NCBI GenBank assembly: GCA_026702845.1
Contig: JADCLS010000012.1
Span: 118,896-182,895, forward strand
From: Candidatus Heimdallarchaeota archaeon
GTDB taxonomy: Archaea; Asgardarchaeota; Heimdallarchaeia; Heimdallarchaeales; Kariarchaeaceae
DNA: 64,000 bases
Direction of reading: 5' to 3'
Notes under the pieces: model-generated
Database searches by the model: none
The model's input: only the letters and a program-made list of their open reading frames with translations
Told to the model about the DNA's origin: nothing
In this document: positions 43,018-51,547 of the stretch, one piece after another
How positions within the stretch are numbered: the stretch's first letter is position 1
Layout of the letters: each line of letters opens with the position of its first letter
Position numbers and translations under genes: made by a program

Positions 43018-43824
43018 TTATGTCATTCCCCTATTCAATAAAAGGTTCTGAATATTCTCGCTTAGTCTTTCCACCTCAGAGACAAGCAATTCTCGTTGGT
43101 ATCCCGGAGTGTAGTATGCTCTTCCCACAATAACGAAGTCTGTGATACCTATTCTGTGAAGAACCCAGACCTCGTGGGTACGTTCCTGACCCTTAAAAGT
43201 GATAGAGTTATAGAGTTTTGACTCACCAATCCATTGCCTGTCAAAGCTGATCTCACTCAGAATCTCAAGAAGAAGTTTGATAATATTTTCATTATTCCCA
43301 TCAAATACCGTGATCACTCCATCATCCAAATCAGCAAGAAAGAGTGTATCCACCATGTGATCAGTATTATTCATGAAACTCTCCACCATCTCACCTACCT
43401 CATCCAACAAATCCTTGGGGAAAACCATGGAGGTGAGTAAATCCTTCACTCTTGCCTTCACAGCCAACTCATCTTTATATTGTCGAGTGATGTCCTGTTC
43501 CATAAAACTATCATGAAACTCATCCAATACCCCATCAAGTAACTTTCTTGTGAATGCCTCATTGTCAATTGCATCTTGAATAACACAATATGCCAGGTTA
43601 TCCTTGCTGAGTATAGCAAGTTGAAGCTTACCCAGTTCAGCCTCTCGTAATAATCCCTTTGATTCACCCATACTCTCTCCTAGTAACATGAGGGCTTGAA
43701 TAAGGCCTATCAGTAGATCCTGATTCAAGTCTATTGTGCCATCATCATAGAGGGTCTTGCCTATGCTCTTATCCCTGTCCAAAACAATTAATCGATGAAT
43801 CAAGTTGTGTTGGACTAAAATCAA
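43018..43824 (-). CDS. Two-longin-like-domain protein, paralogue A
   Basis: 268 residues, tandem paralogue of the gene at 42123-42923 (shared blocks HRLIV near the start, LGK(Y/L)Q.(S/A)(L)L, VI/IIIQ, DTLFL.DLD, and (E)ILSEI...WLGE/WIGE). The N-terminal half has strands HRLIVLDRDKSIGKTLYDDG, helix LLIGLIQALMLLGESMG and strands LGKLQLAILSKDNLAYCVIQ. The second half starts at about residue 150 with VDTLFLADLDDGVITVF. The two genes are 95 bases apart, likely one transcript. No transmembrane segment. Together they may form a dimeric platform like Mon1/Ccz1 or roadblock complexes, but this is speculation from the fold pattern. Confidence 0.6.
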   Translation of the reverse strand: MILVQHNLIHRLIVLDRDKSIGKTLYDDGTIDLNQDLLIGLIQALMLLGESMGESKGLLREAELGKLQLAILSKDNLAYCVIQDAIDNEAFTRKLLDGVLDEFHDSFMEQDITRQYKDELAVKARVKDLLTSMVFPKDLLDEVGEMVESFMNNTDHMVDTLFLADLDDGVITVFDGNNENIIKLLLEILSEISFDRQWIGESKLYNSITFKGQERTHEVWVLHRIGITDFVIVGRAYYTPGYQRELLVSEVERLSENIQNLLLNRGMT

Positions 43825-43978
43825 TGAGATTTTAAGATTTCATAGAAGATTGGAAGAAATGATCAATCTACTGAGATCACCTAGTAAATATTCATTTTTT
43901 GCCAATTTATCTCTTGATTTTCACAATTCTATAGGATCAACTAATGATACCAGAAATGTTGTATCAAACCAACTCAAA

Positions 43979-44188
43979 TTATGCGAGCTGTGCGGTCATC
44001 CTTCCTGATGGTTGAGCTTCGACCCGTTCGTCGTAGCAATCAATGTCAAGGAAGTGTTCGTCCTCTCCAATTACTTCGTACCAATCATCCACGACTGATT
44101 TAACAGCGTGAAATACTGATTTATAGATGAAATAGATTGTGGATATAGATGACACCACAACTGCAACGCCAACGCCTAGTGCAGCCAT
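43979..44188 (-). CDS. Small single-helix membrane protein
   Basis: ATG 44188 gives 69 residues: a membrane helix right at the N-terminus (AALGVGVAVVVSSISTIYF), a basic short loop and an acidic cytoplasmic tail (DDWYEVIGEDEHFLDIDC). The longer frame to 44269 adds only residues that overlap the promoter. TATA-like ATATAG/TTATAT elements lie 20-35 bases before ATG 44188. Function unknown. Confidence 0.5.
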   Translation of the reverse strand: MAALGVGVAVVVSSISTIYFIYKSVFHAVKSVVDDWYEVIGEDEHFLDIDCYDERVEAQPSGRMTAQLA

Positions 44189-44359
44189 AGTAATCTGAAT
44201 ATTATATGGTGATATAACTATATAAGTGTATTTCCAATAGCTATTCTTCAAGCAAAAGAAATGCGCCAAAGTCGCACAAGTGGCGGGAAAAGATAACTTA
44301 TAGTAAGCAATCCTTTTTTTGAAAGGATTTTGTTTATTGAGATTGGAAATTGTGTATAT

Positions 44360-44893
44360 TCATATTTTCGTCAATAATCTCTCATTGATCTCATCAAGGA
44401 AAGTATCCCATTTGGAGGGATAGATTTCTCTTCCTATATACTCTATGTTCTCGATTGATATTTGCAATTTCAGAACCACCTCTCTTCCGCGACGTTTTGG
44501 AATTATCAAGTCATCCTCAATCAAGCGTTTCACATGCCAGTGAAGGCTTGAACTGGACATACCTAACTTCTGACCTAATTCTTTCATTAAAATTCCACCA
44601 TTATTTGGAACCTTATGCAGTATTAATAGAATTTGTCGAGGTACTGATTTCTTTAAATTGCTTACAATTTTGATTATATTCGGCAATTTATCTTTCCATG
44701 TGTGGTCAAAAAGTAATTTCTTCTTTCTATCCTTGATAGCTATGATTAATTCTTCTTTCTCTAACCCGTCAATGTGATAATTTATTACTCCTACCTGACG
44801 TTCTAGTAATTCAACTAATGCACGGAAATGGATACCAGGGTTATTCTTGATTGCCTCAAAAACAATATTCCTGGTATCTACGTACTCAGACAT
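44360..44893 (-). CDS. Two-domain winged-helix regulator
   Basis: 177 residues with two winged-helix units. The first (about 5-60) contains NPGIHFRALVELLERQVGVI and YHIDGLEKEELI. The second (about 85-150) contains LGQKLGMSSSSLHWHVKRL and the wing PKRRGREVVLKL. This is the layout of euryarchaeal and Asgard membrane-linked regulators. It starts two bases after the stop of the small membrane protein gene, so the two are co-translated. The membrane partner probably senses a signal and controls the regulator. Confidence 0.75.
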   Translation of the reverse strand: MSEYVDTRNIVFEAIKNNPGIHFRALVELLERQVGVINYHIDGLEKEELIIAIKDRKKKLLFDHTWKDKLPNIIKIVSNLKKSVPRQILLILHKVPNNGGILMKELGQKLGMSSSSLHWHVKRLIEDDLIIPKRRGREVVLKLQISIENIEYIGREIYPSKWDTFLDEINERLLTKI

Positions 44894-44895
44894 TA

Positions 44896-45237
44896 CTATT
44901 CCTCTTCTTCACTTGTATTATACAAATGTTCTTCAAAATTTATTGGGATTTTATCTGGATAGATAAGGATTGTAAATATAATTGTTACCATAATGAAACT
45001 AAATAATCCTGCTAGGAGTTCAGGTAACTCGGATTCCCAATCTTCAGGAAATATCACATCAAGATTCCCAACAACCATATATGCTGAACCTGCGATCGAA
45101 CCCAAGAAAATTAGAAGGTAATCCCGTTTCCGATATCTCTTGAATAAGAAAATAAAGATGATAGCTATTAGTAGAAAAGCAACACCACTAACGAATTCTA
45201 AAAAATCTCCAATCTCCTTGATTGGTATCGTGCTCAT
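44896..45237 (-). CDS. Three-helix membrane protein upstream of the winged-helix regulator
   Basis: 113 residues, three membrane helices (about 15-32, 40-57 and 75-94), with KRYRKRD on the first cytoplasmic loop and an acidic tail (NTSEEEE). The family is not recognised. The next gene is the regulator, almost overlapping, suggesting a two-gene membrane signalling unit (sensor plus DNA-binding protein). Confidence 0.6.
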   Translation of the reverse strand: MSTIPIKEIGDFLEFVSGVAFLLIAIIFIFLFKRYRKRDYLLIFLGSIAGSAYMVVGNLDVIFPEDWESELPELLAGLFSFIMVTIIFTILIYPDKIPINFEEHLYNTSEEEE

Positions 45238-45425
45238 AATTAAATATCAGTGGAATAATATAAAGAATATTTGGTACAATATTTGAATTATGATTTTTAC
45301 AATCACATTCAACCTCCAGAATAATTCATACCTTGATTTGTTTTATCATCAAAACATTTCATATTTCATGGTGTTTACAATGATGGTTTAACGTAAATAT
45401 TGGCATTAGATTTGCTGAAAAATTA

Positions 45426-45433
45426 TTTTGTTG
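45426..45433. repeat. Target-site duplication, left copy
   Basis: TTTTGTTG immediately left of the insertion sequence; identical to 46993-47000 on its right. Confidence 0.75.
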
Positions 45434-45458
45434 GGAAATTTCATTTTTCTAGGCTAAT
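45432..45458 (+). repeat. IS left terminal inverted repeat
   Basis: Reads TGGGAAATTTCATTTTTC then TAGGCTAAT. It matches the reverse complement of 46966-46992 at about 20 of 27 positions, including 13 of the innermost 14. Confidence 0.65.
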
Positions 45459-45607
45459 TAATTAGCGCGATTTCTAATTGATAGAATCAATTTACAGGTG
45501 ATTTTAAGACATTTATCTAGTTTTGAATCTTACGCGCAGATTGAAAATTTAGGTGATCCAAGGCGAGAAAGAGTTGAAATAGGTTTCATGAATTTTTCAA
45601 TTGCTAC

Positions 45608-46963
45608 ATGTCAAAATACATTGGAAACCTATCTCTACAGGCACAAGTGCCTGAAAATCAGAACTTAGAACCTCATTTTAAGCAATCGATAGAGTTCGAT
45701 ATTCTTTGCCCAGTTTCTGGATGCAAAGAGATCAAAGCCAATGGCTTTGATAACAAATTCGATCACCCAGTACAATTTTACAAGTGCAAGGTCCATGAGC
45801 GTACTTTTTACGCTCATACCTCCTGGTTGATGAAACAACTGGCTGAGATTGTGGTTCGTAGAATCTTGTTGCTGATATTTGCAGGATCAACTCCAGGAGT
45901 TGATGTGGCAGAGAGGTATAACCTCTCTGTTTCAACAGTGAGTAATCTCGTCAATCAAAGCGAGAAATATGTGGATTCAATTATTAACAGGATAAATTGG
46001 GATGCAAGGAAATTTGCACATTTGGATCTTCCAGCAATGTTGGAAGATGTAATCTGGATTGATGAGACCTTTTTCAAGGTGGGAAAGAAATCATGGGCAC
46101 TCATTCTGGCTGTGGACTACAATGGTAGGGTTCTGGGCTGGAAATTTGGCAGGAAACGAGAAGCTAAGGACATTCAGGAAGTATTGACCCAAGCGGGTCA
46201 ATACATGCCTAACTGGAAGGTTGTTATTGGGGATGGAGCAAAACCATATGCCTCTGCTGTACGCTCGTTTCACAAACGAGTATACCTGATCCAGCAATTT
46301 CACACCAATCCATGGAAATGGGCTAGAATAACCGAATTTGATCCAATTCATTCTCACAAAATTATTGAGAATGTTGTAGAACTTGATTATCAAGCTCTCA
46401 TGACAGAAGAACCACAGATTGGATTTGCATTACGCAAATCCTACAAGGTGAATGCACCAATAAAGAAGAGAGGAAGAAAACCAGGACAGAAAAATGGCAC
46501 AGGTAAGGAGAAATACAGGAAAAAGAGGAATAAAAAGAAGAGAGGGGCAAAATCAGCTAGAAAGAACGGAAGAGCGTTCCAATTTGGACACAAGCTGAAA
46601 TTCATGGAGATTGATTGGTTAGAATCAACCCCAAAAGGGATTGATATACCAACTAAAGAAGAAATTAGCAAAATATTATGGGTATCGAAAATGATATTTG
46701 GAAACAAAAGCATCGTCTCAAACCGAGTGGAGAGCGTTAACAGCGAGTTCAAGCTGATTATCCCAAATAGAGGTATGCACAATGAGAATCACATTGCAAA
46801 CAGAATAAAACGACTTGTACAACTAAAAAACCTGAGCTCAGTAGCATCATCCTCACGGATGAAGCTACCAGTCTCTGCAAGACTGGGTTTCAATAATTTG
46901 ATGAATTTCTTTGAACCAAATATTGAAAATATTGAATGTAGAAAGGAGGTAATTATGATTTAA
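45608..46963 (+). CDS. DDE transposase with N-terminal zinc-binding domain
   Basis: 451 residues. The N-terminus has a zinc-ribbon-like set (C34, C39, C58, then H62) in CPVSGCKE and YKCKVHERTF, followed by a helix-turn-helix (VAERYNLSVSTVSNLV). The catalytic core starts with the first Asp in DVIWIDETFFKVGKKSW. The second is likely in VVIGDGAKPY and the Glu in SNRVESVNSEF. A basic, Lys/Arg/Gly-rich insert (KKRGRKPGQ, then KKRNKKKRG) lies between. It cuts and joins the ends of the surrounding element. Intact. Confidence 0.82.
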   Translation: MSKYIGNLSLQAQVPENQNLEPHFKQSIEFDILCPVSGCKEIKANGFDNKFDHPVQFYKCKVHERTFYAHTSWLMKQLAEIVVRRILLLIFAGSTPGVDVAERYNLSVSTVSNLVNQSEKYVDSIINRINWDARKFAHLDLPAMLEDVIWIDETFFKVGKKSWALILAVDYNGRVLGWKFGRKREAKDIQEVLTQAGQYMPNWKVVIGDGAKPYASAVRSFHKRVYLIQQFHTNPWKWARITEFDPIHSHKIIENVVELDYQALMTEEPQIGFALRKSYKVNAPIKKRGRKPGQKNGTGKEKYRKKRNKKKRGAKSARKNGRAFQFGHKLKFMEIDWLESTPKGIDIPTKEEISKILWVSKMIFGNKSIVSNRVESVNSEFKLIIPNRGMHNENHIANRIKRLVQLKNLSSVASSSRMKLPVSARLGFNNLMNFFEPNIENIECRKEVIMI

Positions 46964-46965
46964 GG

Positions 46966-46992
46966 ATTAGCCAAGAAAATGGAATTATCTCA
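46966..46992 (-). repeat. IS right terminal inverted repeat
   Basis: Reverse complement reads TGAGATAATTCCATTTTC then TTGGCTAAT. It is the partner of the left repeat and begins three bases after the transposase stop. Confidence 0.65.
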
Positions 46993-47000
46993 TTTTGTTG
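46993..47000. repeat. Target-site duplication, right copy
   Basis: TTTTGTTG, identical to 45426-45433 on the other side of the element. Confidence 0.75.
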
Positions 47001-47020
47001 ATTTTATTTTTATTGAGTTA

Positions 47021-47416
47021 TTAATCAGAGACTTCACAGGCTAGTACGGATCCATTTCCTGCATCCACAAGAACATCATAATTGACATCACCAAAGGAAA
47101 CTACAACTTTCCACACAAGATAACCGTTTTCATTTTCCAGTTCGGATGACACTACTGATCCTCCAGTTGTGTATGCAAGAGCAGCCTGCTCTGCTTCCTG
47201 CTGAGTGATTGTTGCTAGAGATGAAAAGTCACCTGAGTAATCCTCATCCACAGGTATTGAACCTTTGATATCAGGGTACTGGTGATTCCCACCAAAATCC
47301 CCTTCCTCATCTGGAAGCACATTGAAAGGAAGCATGCCATTTTGTGCTAAGACAGTGATGCCTGCTACTGAGAACATCAATACGAATATGCTCGAGAGAA
47401 GTAATCTTTTCTGCAT
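47021..47416 (-). CDS. Exported PepSY-domain protein
   Basis: About 131 residues from ATG 47416, chosen because it gives a standard signal sequence (MQKRLLLSSIFVLMFSVAGI then VLAQ). The longer frame to 47458 adds 14 residues that spoil it. The mature protein has one PepSY domain at the C-terminus (TITQQEAEQAALAYTTGG, then YLVWKVVVSF, then YDVLVDAGNGSVLA). PepSY domains are small exported modules, often protease inhibitors or regulators. The IS lies just beyond its 3' end. Confidence 0.75.
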   Translation of the reverse strand: MQKRLLLSSIFVLMFSVAGITVLAQNGMLPFNVLPDEEGDFGGNHQYPDIKGSIPVDEDYSGDFSSLATITQQEAEQAALAYTTGGSVVSSELENENGYLVWKVVVSFGDVNYDVLVDAGNGSVLACEVSD

Positions 47417-47728
47417 AAATAATATAGGGTTTGCCTTTATTAATACCATTTGGAACAATGACTAAATTCTCTAGTACAATCATTGAATTCTACATATATT
47501 AACGATAAAAACATTTTCTGAAAATTATCTGTAGCTCAGCAAACTTAAAATTGAAAACTTCCTACTATACATTATCGCGATAGTCTCCCCACCCTCTGTA
47601 CATGCATAATTTTTCCCTTTCTTCGCGTATAGGCAAAACTAAACGCAAATATTATTTTTCAACAGATGAGCATTTATTCTCTATACCTCATCACAAAACT
47701 ACAAATATTGCACAACTGCGGCTTAAGT

Positions 47729-49798
47729 ATGTGTGAACCAAATTTACTTGATATTCTAGCCCTTGATCAACCCATGGAGATCAGGAGCAATAAAAGTGGA
47801 ACCAAGATTGCTTTCACCCTAGACAGGCCAAATATCAATAAAAATCACTATCAAACCATCTGTTATGTCTATCTGATTGATGAAGGAAGACAGATTCAAC
47901 TCACACAGAAGGGGAAAACAAACAATTTACGCTGGTTGGATGATGACTCTCTTGCCGGATTGTATGTAGATCCTGAGGATGCCAAGAGTAAAATCCAGAT
48001 AGTGCTCTTCAGAGATCTTGCTGGTCAACCGATGATACTTACCTCCATGAAGGGAGGGGTGAATAATTTTGAGTTTTATGATGATGGGATCCTCTTCATT
48101 GCCAATGATCCAGATAGTAAAAAAGATAGAACAAATATCTTTGGAGAATTCTCACATGTTGAGGAGGAGATCTCATCTAGCAGATTGTACTTCCTAAATA
48201 TCTATAAGATGATGGAGTATCGAAAACAACAGGTGATGTTACATGATGATGCTGCAAAGGAGCTGGTGGAACCAGTACTGGAAATAAGCAACTACTTCGA
48301 ACAGCAGGAGACATTGATGAGTATCTTGGTTCCTCATGCTAGAAAGGATAAATTCATACTCATCACTCGGCCCAAAGATGATCTAGTTTATCTAGATGAT
48401 ATAACAGCCTATCTTATCACACTTGATGCCAACATGCATTTAGATGAGATGATCAAGGCAAAGCTTGAGAAGAAGGAGGGTAAGACATTTGGAGATATTG
48501 AGATTAAAGAATCAACCCTGGAGAAGGGAGATATTCCAGTTGCATTCTCTCCTGATGATAGTGAATTGGTTATCAATACTTACCTTAATGGTAGAAAATT
48601 CTATCACAGTCAAGATCTGAGTATCATAAGTATCAATGATTGGCAACATGAGGATATGACAAGTCATCTGAAAAAACAATGTATCACTGCTGAGTATGAT
48701 AACGAGATAAATAATGTTATTTGGACAGAACATGGGATCTATGGAATATCTGTGGATCACTCACAGGTTAGATTGGTACATATTGTAAACAAGGAGATTG
48801 TACTCCCTGATCTCAGTGGATATTCTGTGACTACAGGAATAAGTGATACATCCAGAGGAATTGTCTTATTCCTTGAAAGTAGAGAACATCTTCCAGAGTT
48901 GGCAGTATACAAGGATGGTGGAATTGAGATACTAACCAACATGAATGAGGTAATTATAGATTGGAAATTAGGCACATCTGAATCCATTAGTTGGAAATCT
49001 GTAGATGGGATGGAGATAGAAGGTGTGTTGAGAAAACCACGTGATTTTGATCTGAGTAAAACTTATCCACTAGTCTGTATAGTACATGGAGGGCCTGCAT
49101 GGTACTCATCAGGGTCATTACTATCTGGAGGTCTAAAGAAATACTACCCAGCTACACAATTTCTCAACAAGGGAATACTGGTACTTGAACCTAATTACCG
49201 AGGATCCATTGGTCGAGGAGCTGAATTCAAAGAAGCATATCGATTCAATATTGGATTCGCAGATCTCGGAGATGTGGAGAGTGGAGTGGATTATCTCATC
49301 TCTCAGGGTTTAGTTGATAAGGATAAGGTGGGGATCATGGGTTGGTCTCAGGGAGGATACATCTCTGCCTTTGCCAGTACTCATTCCAAGAAATTTGCAG
49401 CCATATGTGTGGGTGCAGGGGTGGCATCCTGGAAGACCTACTATGATTCCAATGATATTCGTCAATGGGCAATACATTATCTAGGAGGAACACCTAGAGA
49501 AAAACCCGATTACTACAAAACTACTGCACCTATGAACAAAATAGAGGAAGCATCAACACCTACCATGATCCAGCATGGAGAGATGGATCAGCGATGTCCC
49601 ACTAGCAATGCCACCGAGTTATTCAGAGGATTGAAAGAACAGGGAGTGCAAGCTGAATTATTTATCTTCAAGGGAATGCCACATGGTATAACAAAACCTA
49701 GAGAAAATCTGGCTGTTCTGTACCAGAACTTGAATTGGTTCTCCCATCACTTACTCGGTGAGGAATTAATTCTCCACAAGGAAAATTCTTCAAATTAA
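47729..49798 (+). CDS. S9-family prolyl-oligopeptidase-type serine peptidase
   Basis: About 690 residues from ATG 47729 (an ATG at 47666 would add 21 residues unlike the family). The N-terminal two thirds are a seven-bladed beta-propeller that screens peptides. The C-terminal alpha/beta-hydrolase domain starts near LVCIVHGGPAWYSSGSL. The catalytic triad is Ser in GWSQGGY, Asp in GEMDQRC and His in GMPHG, with the usual 80- and 32-residue spacings. Most like acylaminoacyl-peptidase/dipeptidyl-peptidase-type S9C enzymes, probably cytoplasmic. The C-terminal 65 residues also occur as a detached copy at 55705-55903, part of a segmental duplication. Confidence 0.88.
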   Translation: MCEPNLLDILALDQPMEIRSNKSGTKIAFTLDRPNINKNHYQTICYVYLIDEGRQIQLTQKGKTNNLRWLDDDSLAGLYVDPEDAKSKIQIVLFRDLAGQPMILTSMKGGVNNFEFYDDGILFIANDPDSKKDRTNIFGEFSHVEEEISSSRLYFLNIYKMMEYRKQQVMLHDDAAKELVEPVLEISNYFEQQETLMSILVPHARKDKFILITRPKDDLVYLDDITAYLITLDANMHLDEMIKAKLEKKEGKTFGDIEIKESTLEKGDIPVAFSPDDSELVINTYLNGRKFYHSQDLSIISINDWQHEDMTSHLKKQCITAEYDNEINNVIWTEHGIYGISVDHSQVRLVHIVNKEIVLPDLSGYSVTTGISDTSRGIVLFLESREHLPELAVYKDGGIEILTNMNEVIIDWKLGTSESISWKSVDGMEIEGVLRKPRDFDLSKTYPLVCIVHGGPAWYSSGSLLSGGLKKYYPATQFLNKGILVLEPNYRGSIGRGAEFKEAYRFNIGFADLGDVESGVDYLISQGLVDKDKVGIMGWSQGGYISAFASTHSKKFAAICVGAGVASWKTYYDSNDIRQWAIHYLGGTPREKPDYYKTTAPMNKIEEASTPTMIQHGEMDQRCPTSNATELFRGLKEQGVQAELFIFKGMPHGITKPRENLAVLYQNLNWFSHHLLGEELILHKENSSN

Positions 49799-49849
49799 AT
49801 CCGAAATACAATCACAATCTATTTTGAACATCTAGAAATATGACATCCA

Positions 49850-50510
49850 ATTAAAGACAAAATCATAATCGCATTTGATTTTGATGGCACAATTACTGTA
49901 AATGATGTGGTGATAGATCTGATAAAATTTCTCGCTGGTGACTGGGATAAATATCAGAAACTGATGAAAAAAGGAGAGATGAGCCTACGAGAACGCATAT
50001 ACAGAGAATTTGAGATCATAAATATCACAGAGGAGCAGTACTTCCAGTACATTGCAGAGATGACTAAACTTGATAAAGGGAAGATAAATCTGTTCAAGTG
50101 GATTCGAGAGCAGGTTATCGAGATCCATTTCATATCTGATGGATTGAAGGGAGTAATACGTTATGCTATGGAGACTTTGGATTAGGAGATGAAATACGAT
50201 ATACCATAGATGCACATGAACTGATCTGGGAGGAGGATGGAATTAGAATTGTACTCGCAGATGATGATTGTGAGCATGATTACTGTGCCAACTGTAAACC
50301 ATCAAAGGTACAAGCACTAAAGGATGGAAGAAAGATATTGTTTGTGGGAGATGGCAGATCAGATATCTATGCAGCTCCATATGCGGATATCATCTTTGCC
50401 CGAAAAGGATTGACACTTGATAAATATCTTACAGAACAGGGACATGATCACTTCGTTTTTGATGATCTATCCCAGGTGATAGATGAATTGACAAAATATA
50501 ATTTTTAATC
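49850..50510 (+). pseudogene. Broken copy of the MtnX-like HAD phosphatase
   Basis: This region matches the intact gene at 56825-57490 along its whole length, but the start ATG is ATT (49850-49852) and one base is missing near 50173-50186. The protein therefore ends at TAG after YAMETLD. After the shift the second half continues in the next frame with the family motifs HELIWEEDG, HDYCANCKPSK and VGDGRSDIYAAPY. Both changes abolish the product. By eye the two copies are roughly 80-85% identical at the DNA level, so the decay is fairly recent. Confidence 0.85.
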
Positions 50511-50576
50511 TAACAATGCTTAATAGAGTGTATAATTGTATTTTCTCATTGAGTAAGTTACATATATTCATACTAA

Positions 50577-51323
50577 TCATTGTTCTATCTGGATTGAGAA
50601 CATCTGCTGATGTCGCAATTGGTATTGATCCTGGTGATACCCAACGCTATCATTGTGAATCACTTGCTGCCGTAACTTCTCCAATGGGATTTCATCGAAT
50701 AAATTCTTGAAGTATTCCACCAGATCAGAATCGTGAGTGAGATGTGTTGAATGTTGATTAATTACTGATGTGGCATATTTTAGATCCCAGTGAAATTCTC
50801 GGTGCATCTGTGGATGTTTGAAATCAGCAAGAGCTCTGTCCATCTCACCCAAATAACGTCCAAATTTGGTTAATATATAATCTGAATGTGGATTAACCTT
50901 GGCAAATACCTTCCCGGGGGAATATGAAACCAATGACACAAAATGTGTGTCTCTGAACGTGACTGCAACCATATTTTGATTGTTTTTACTTTTGTATAGC
51001 TGAGGTTTATCAATCCCTTTCTTTGATAGATGTTGTAGTGCTTCGTTCTGGAAATCCAAAAAATCGGGATCCTCGGAAGCATTTGAGATTTCCAAAACAT
51101 ACTCTTTCTCTGCAAAGCAGTAGAAATTTTGATCTCTTTCGCTAGGCAATTCTGATAATAAGGCAGAAATCCCATAAAAATCTAACAATGCTGACTCGGC
51201 CACTTTTAGATTTAGATCTGGACGTTTGGTCTTTCTCAATATTTTATGAAAAAACAATCGGTTGAATAGCATATCCTTTGAACAGGAGACAATATATTGA
51301 TAATCAATTTTTTTTTTTACCAA
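50577..51323 (-). pseudogene. Truncated copy of the kinase domain of the kinase-M23-aminotransferase fusion
   Basis: 248 codons. Residues about 30-225 align with the first 200 residues of the intact fusion at 57487-60435 ([49 protein letters not shown]). The match stops exactly at the catalytic loop VIHND, after which the tail is unrelated. The rest of the kinase, the M23 domain and the aminotransferase domain are deleted. The N-terminal 30 codons are also extra. The truncated kinase lacks the magnesium-binding DLGD-type residues, so it should be inactive. Confidence 0.75.
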
Positions 51324-51547
51324 CTAGTGCTCTTCCCTTTTCATCTATATTCTAAATATTTATTCTAGCAAAATAATTGGATTTAAAGTCGATCAACAGG
51401 CACATTATTAGTGTTATTTTGGTATAGTCTTTAGATAACTCATGAAAAATCCAATCTATCCAAATTAATCTTCTATTGGGGGAAGGGAATTGCAAAATAT
51501 TAAGTAATGCAATATTGACAATTACCGTATTGAAGAGTAATAATATT

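Larger units (their letters stand above)
45434..46992 (+). mobile_element. Complete insertion sequence with one transposase gene
   Basis: About 1.56 kb, bounded by imperfect terminal inverted repeats and flanked by an identical 8-bp direct repeat TTTTGTTG. It holds a single transposase gene reading right. The duplication is perfect, so the insertion is recent. It landed about 28 bases downstream of the PepSY gene's stop and did not break a gene. An 8-bp duplication fits several DDE families (IS1, IS6, IS1595, IS256 relatives); I cannot name the family with certainty. Confidence 0.8.

Noticed and set aside
43979..44269. Longer 96-codon version of the small membrane protein
   Set aside because: The extra N-terminal residues overlap the TATA-like promoter; ATG 44188 gives a clean membrane helix start.
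44240..44300. GC-rich patch before the small membrane protein considered as a tRNA or small RNA
   Set aside because: No cloverleaf, no TTCGAATC-like T-arm or box B, and no extended hairpin.
50516..50710. Plus-strand 64-codon frame opposite the end of the truncated kinase
   Set aside because: Low-complexity hydrophobic start and overlaps the degraded junction; no start signal or family. The stretch SADVAIGIDPGD could be a relic of something else but is too short to name.
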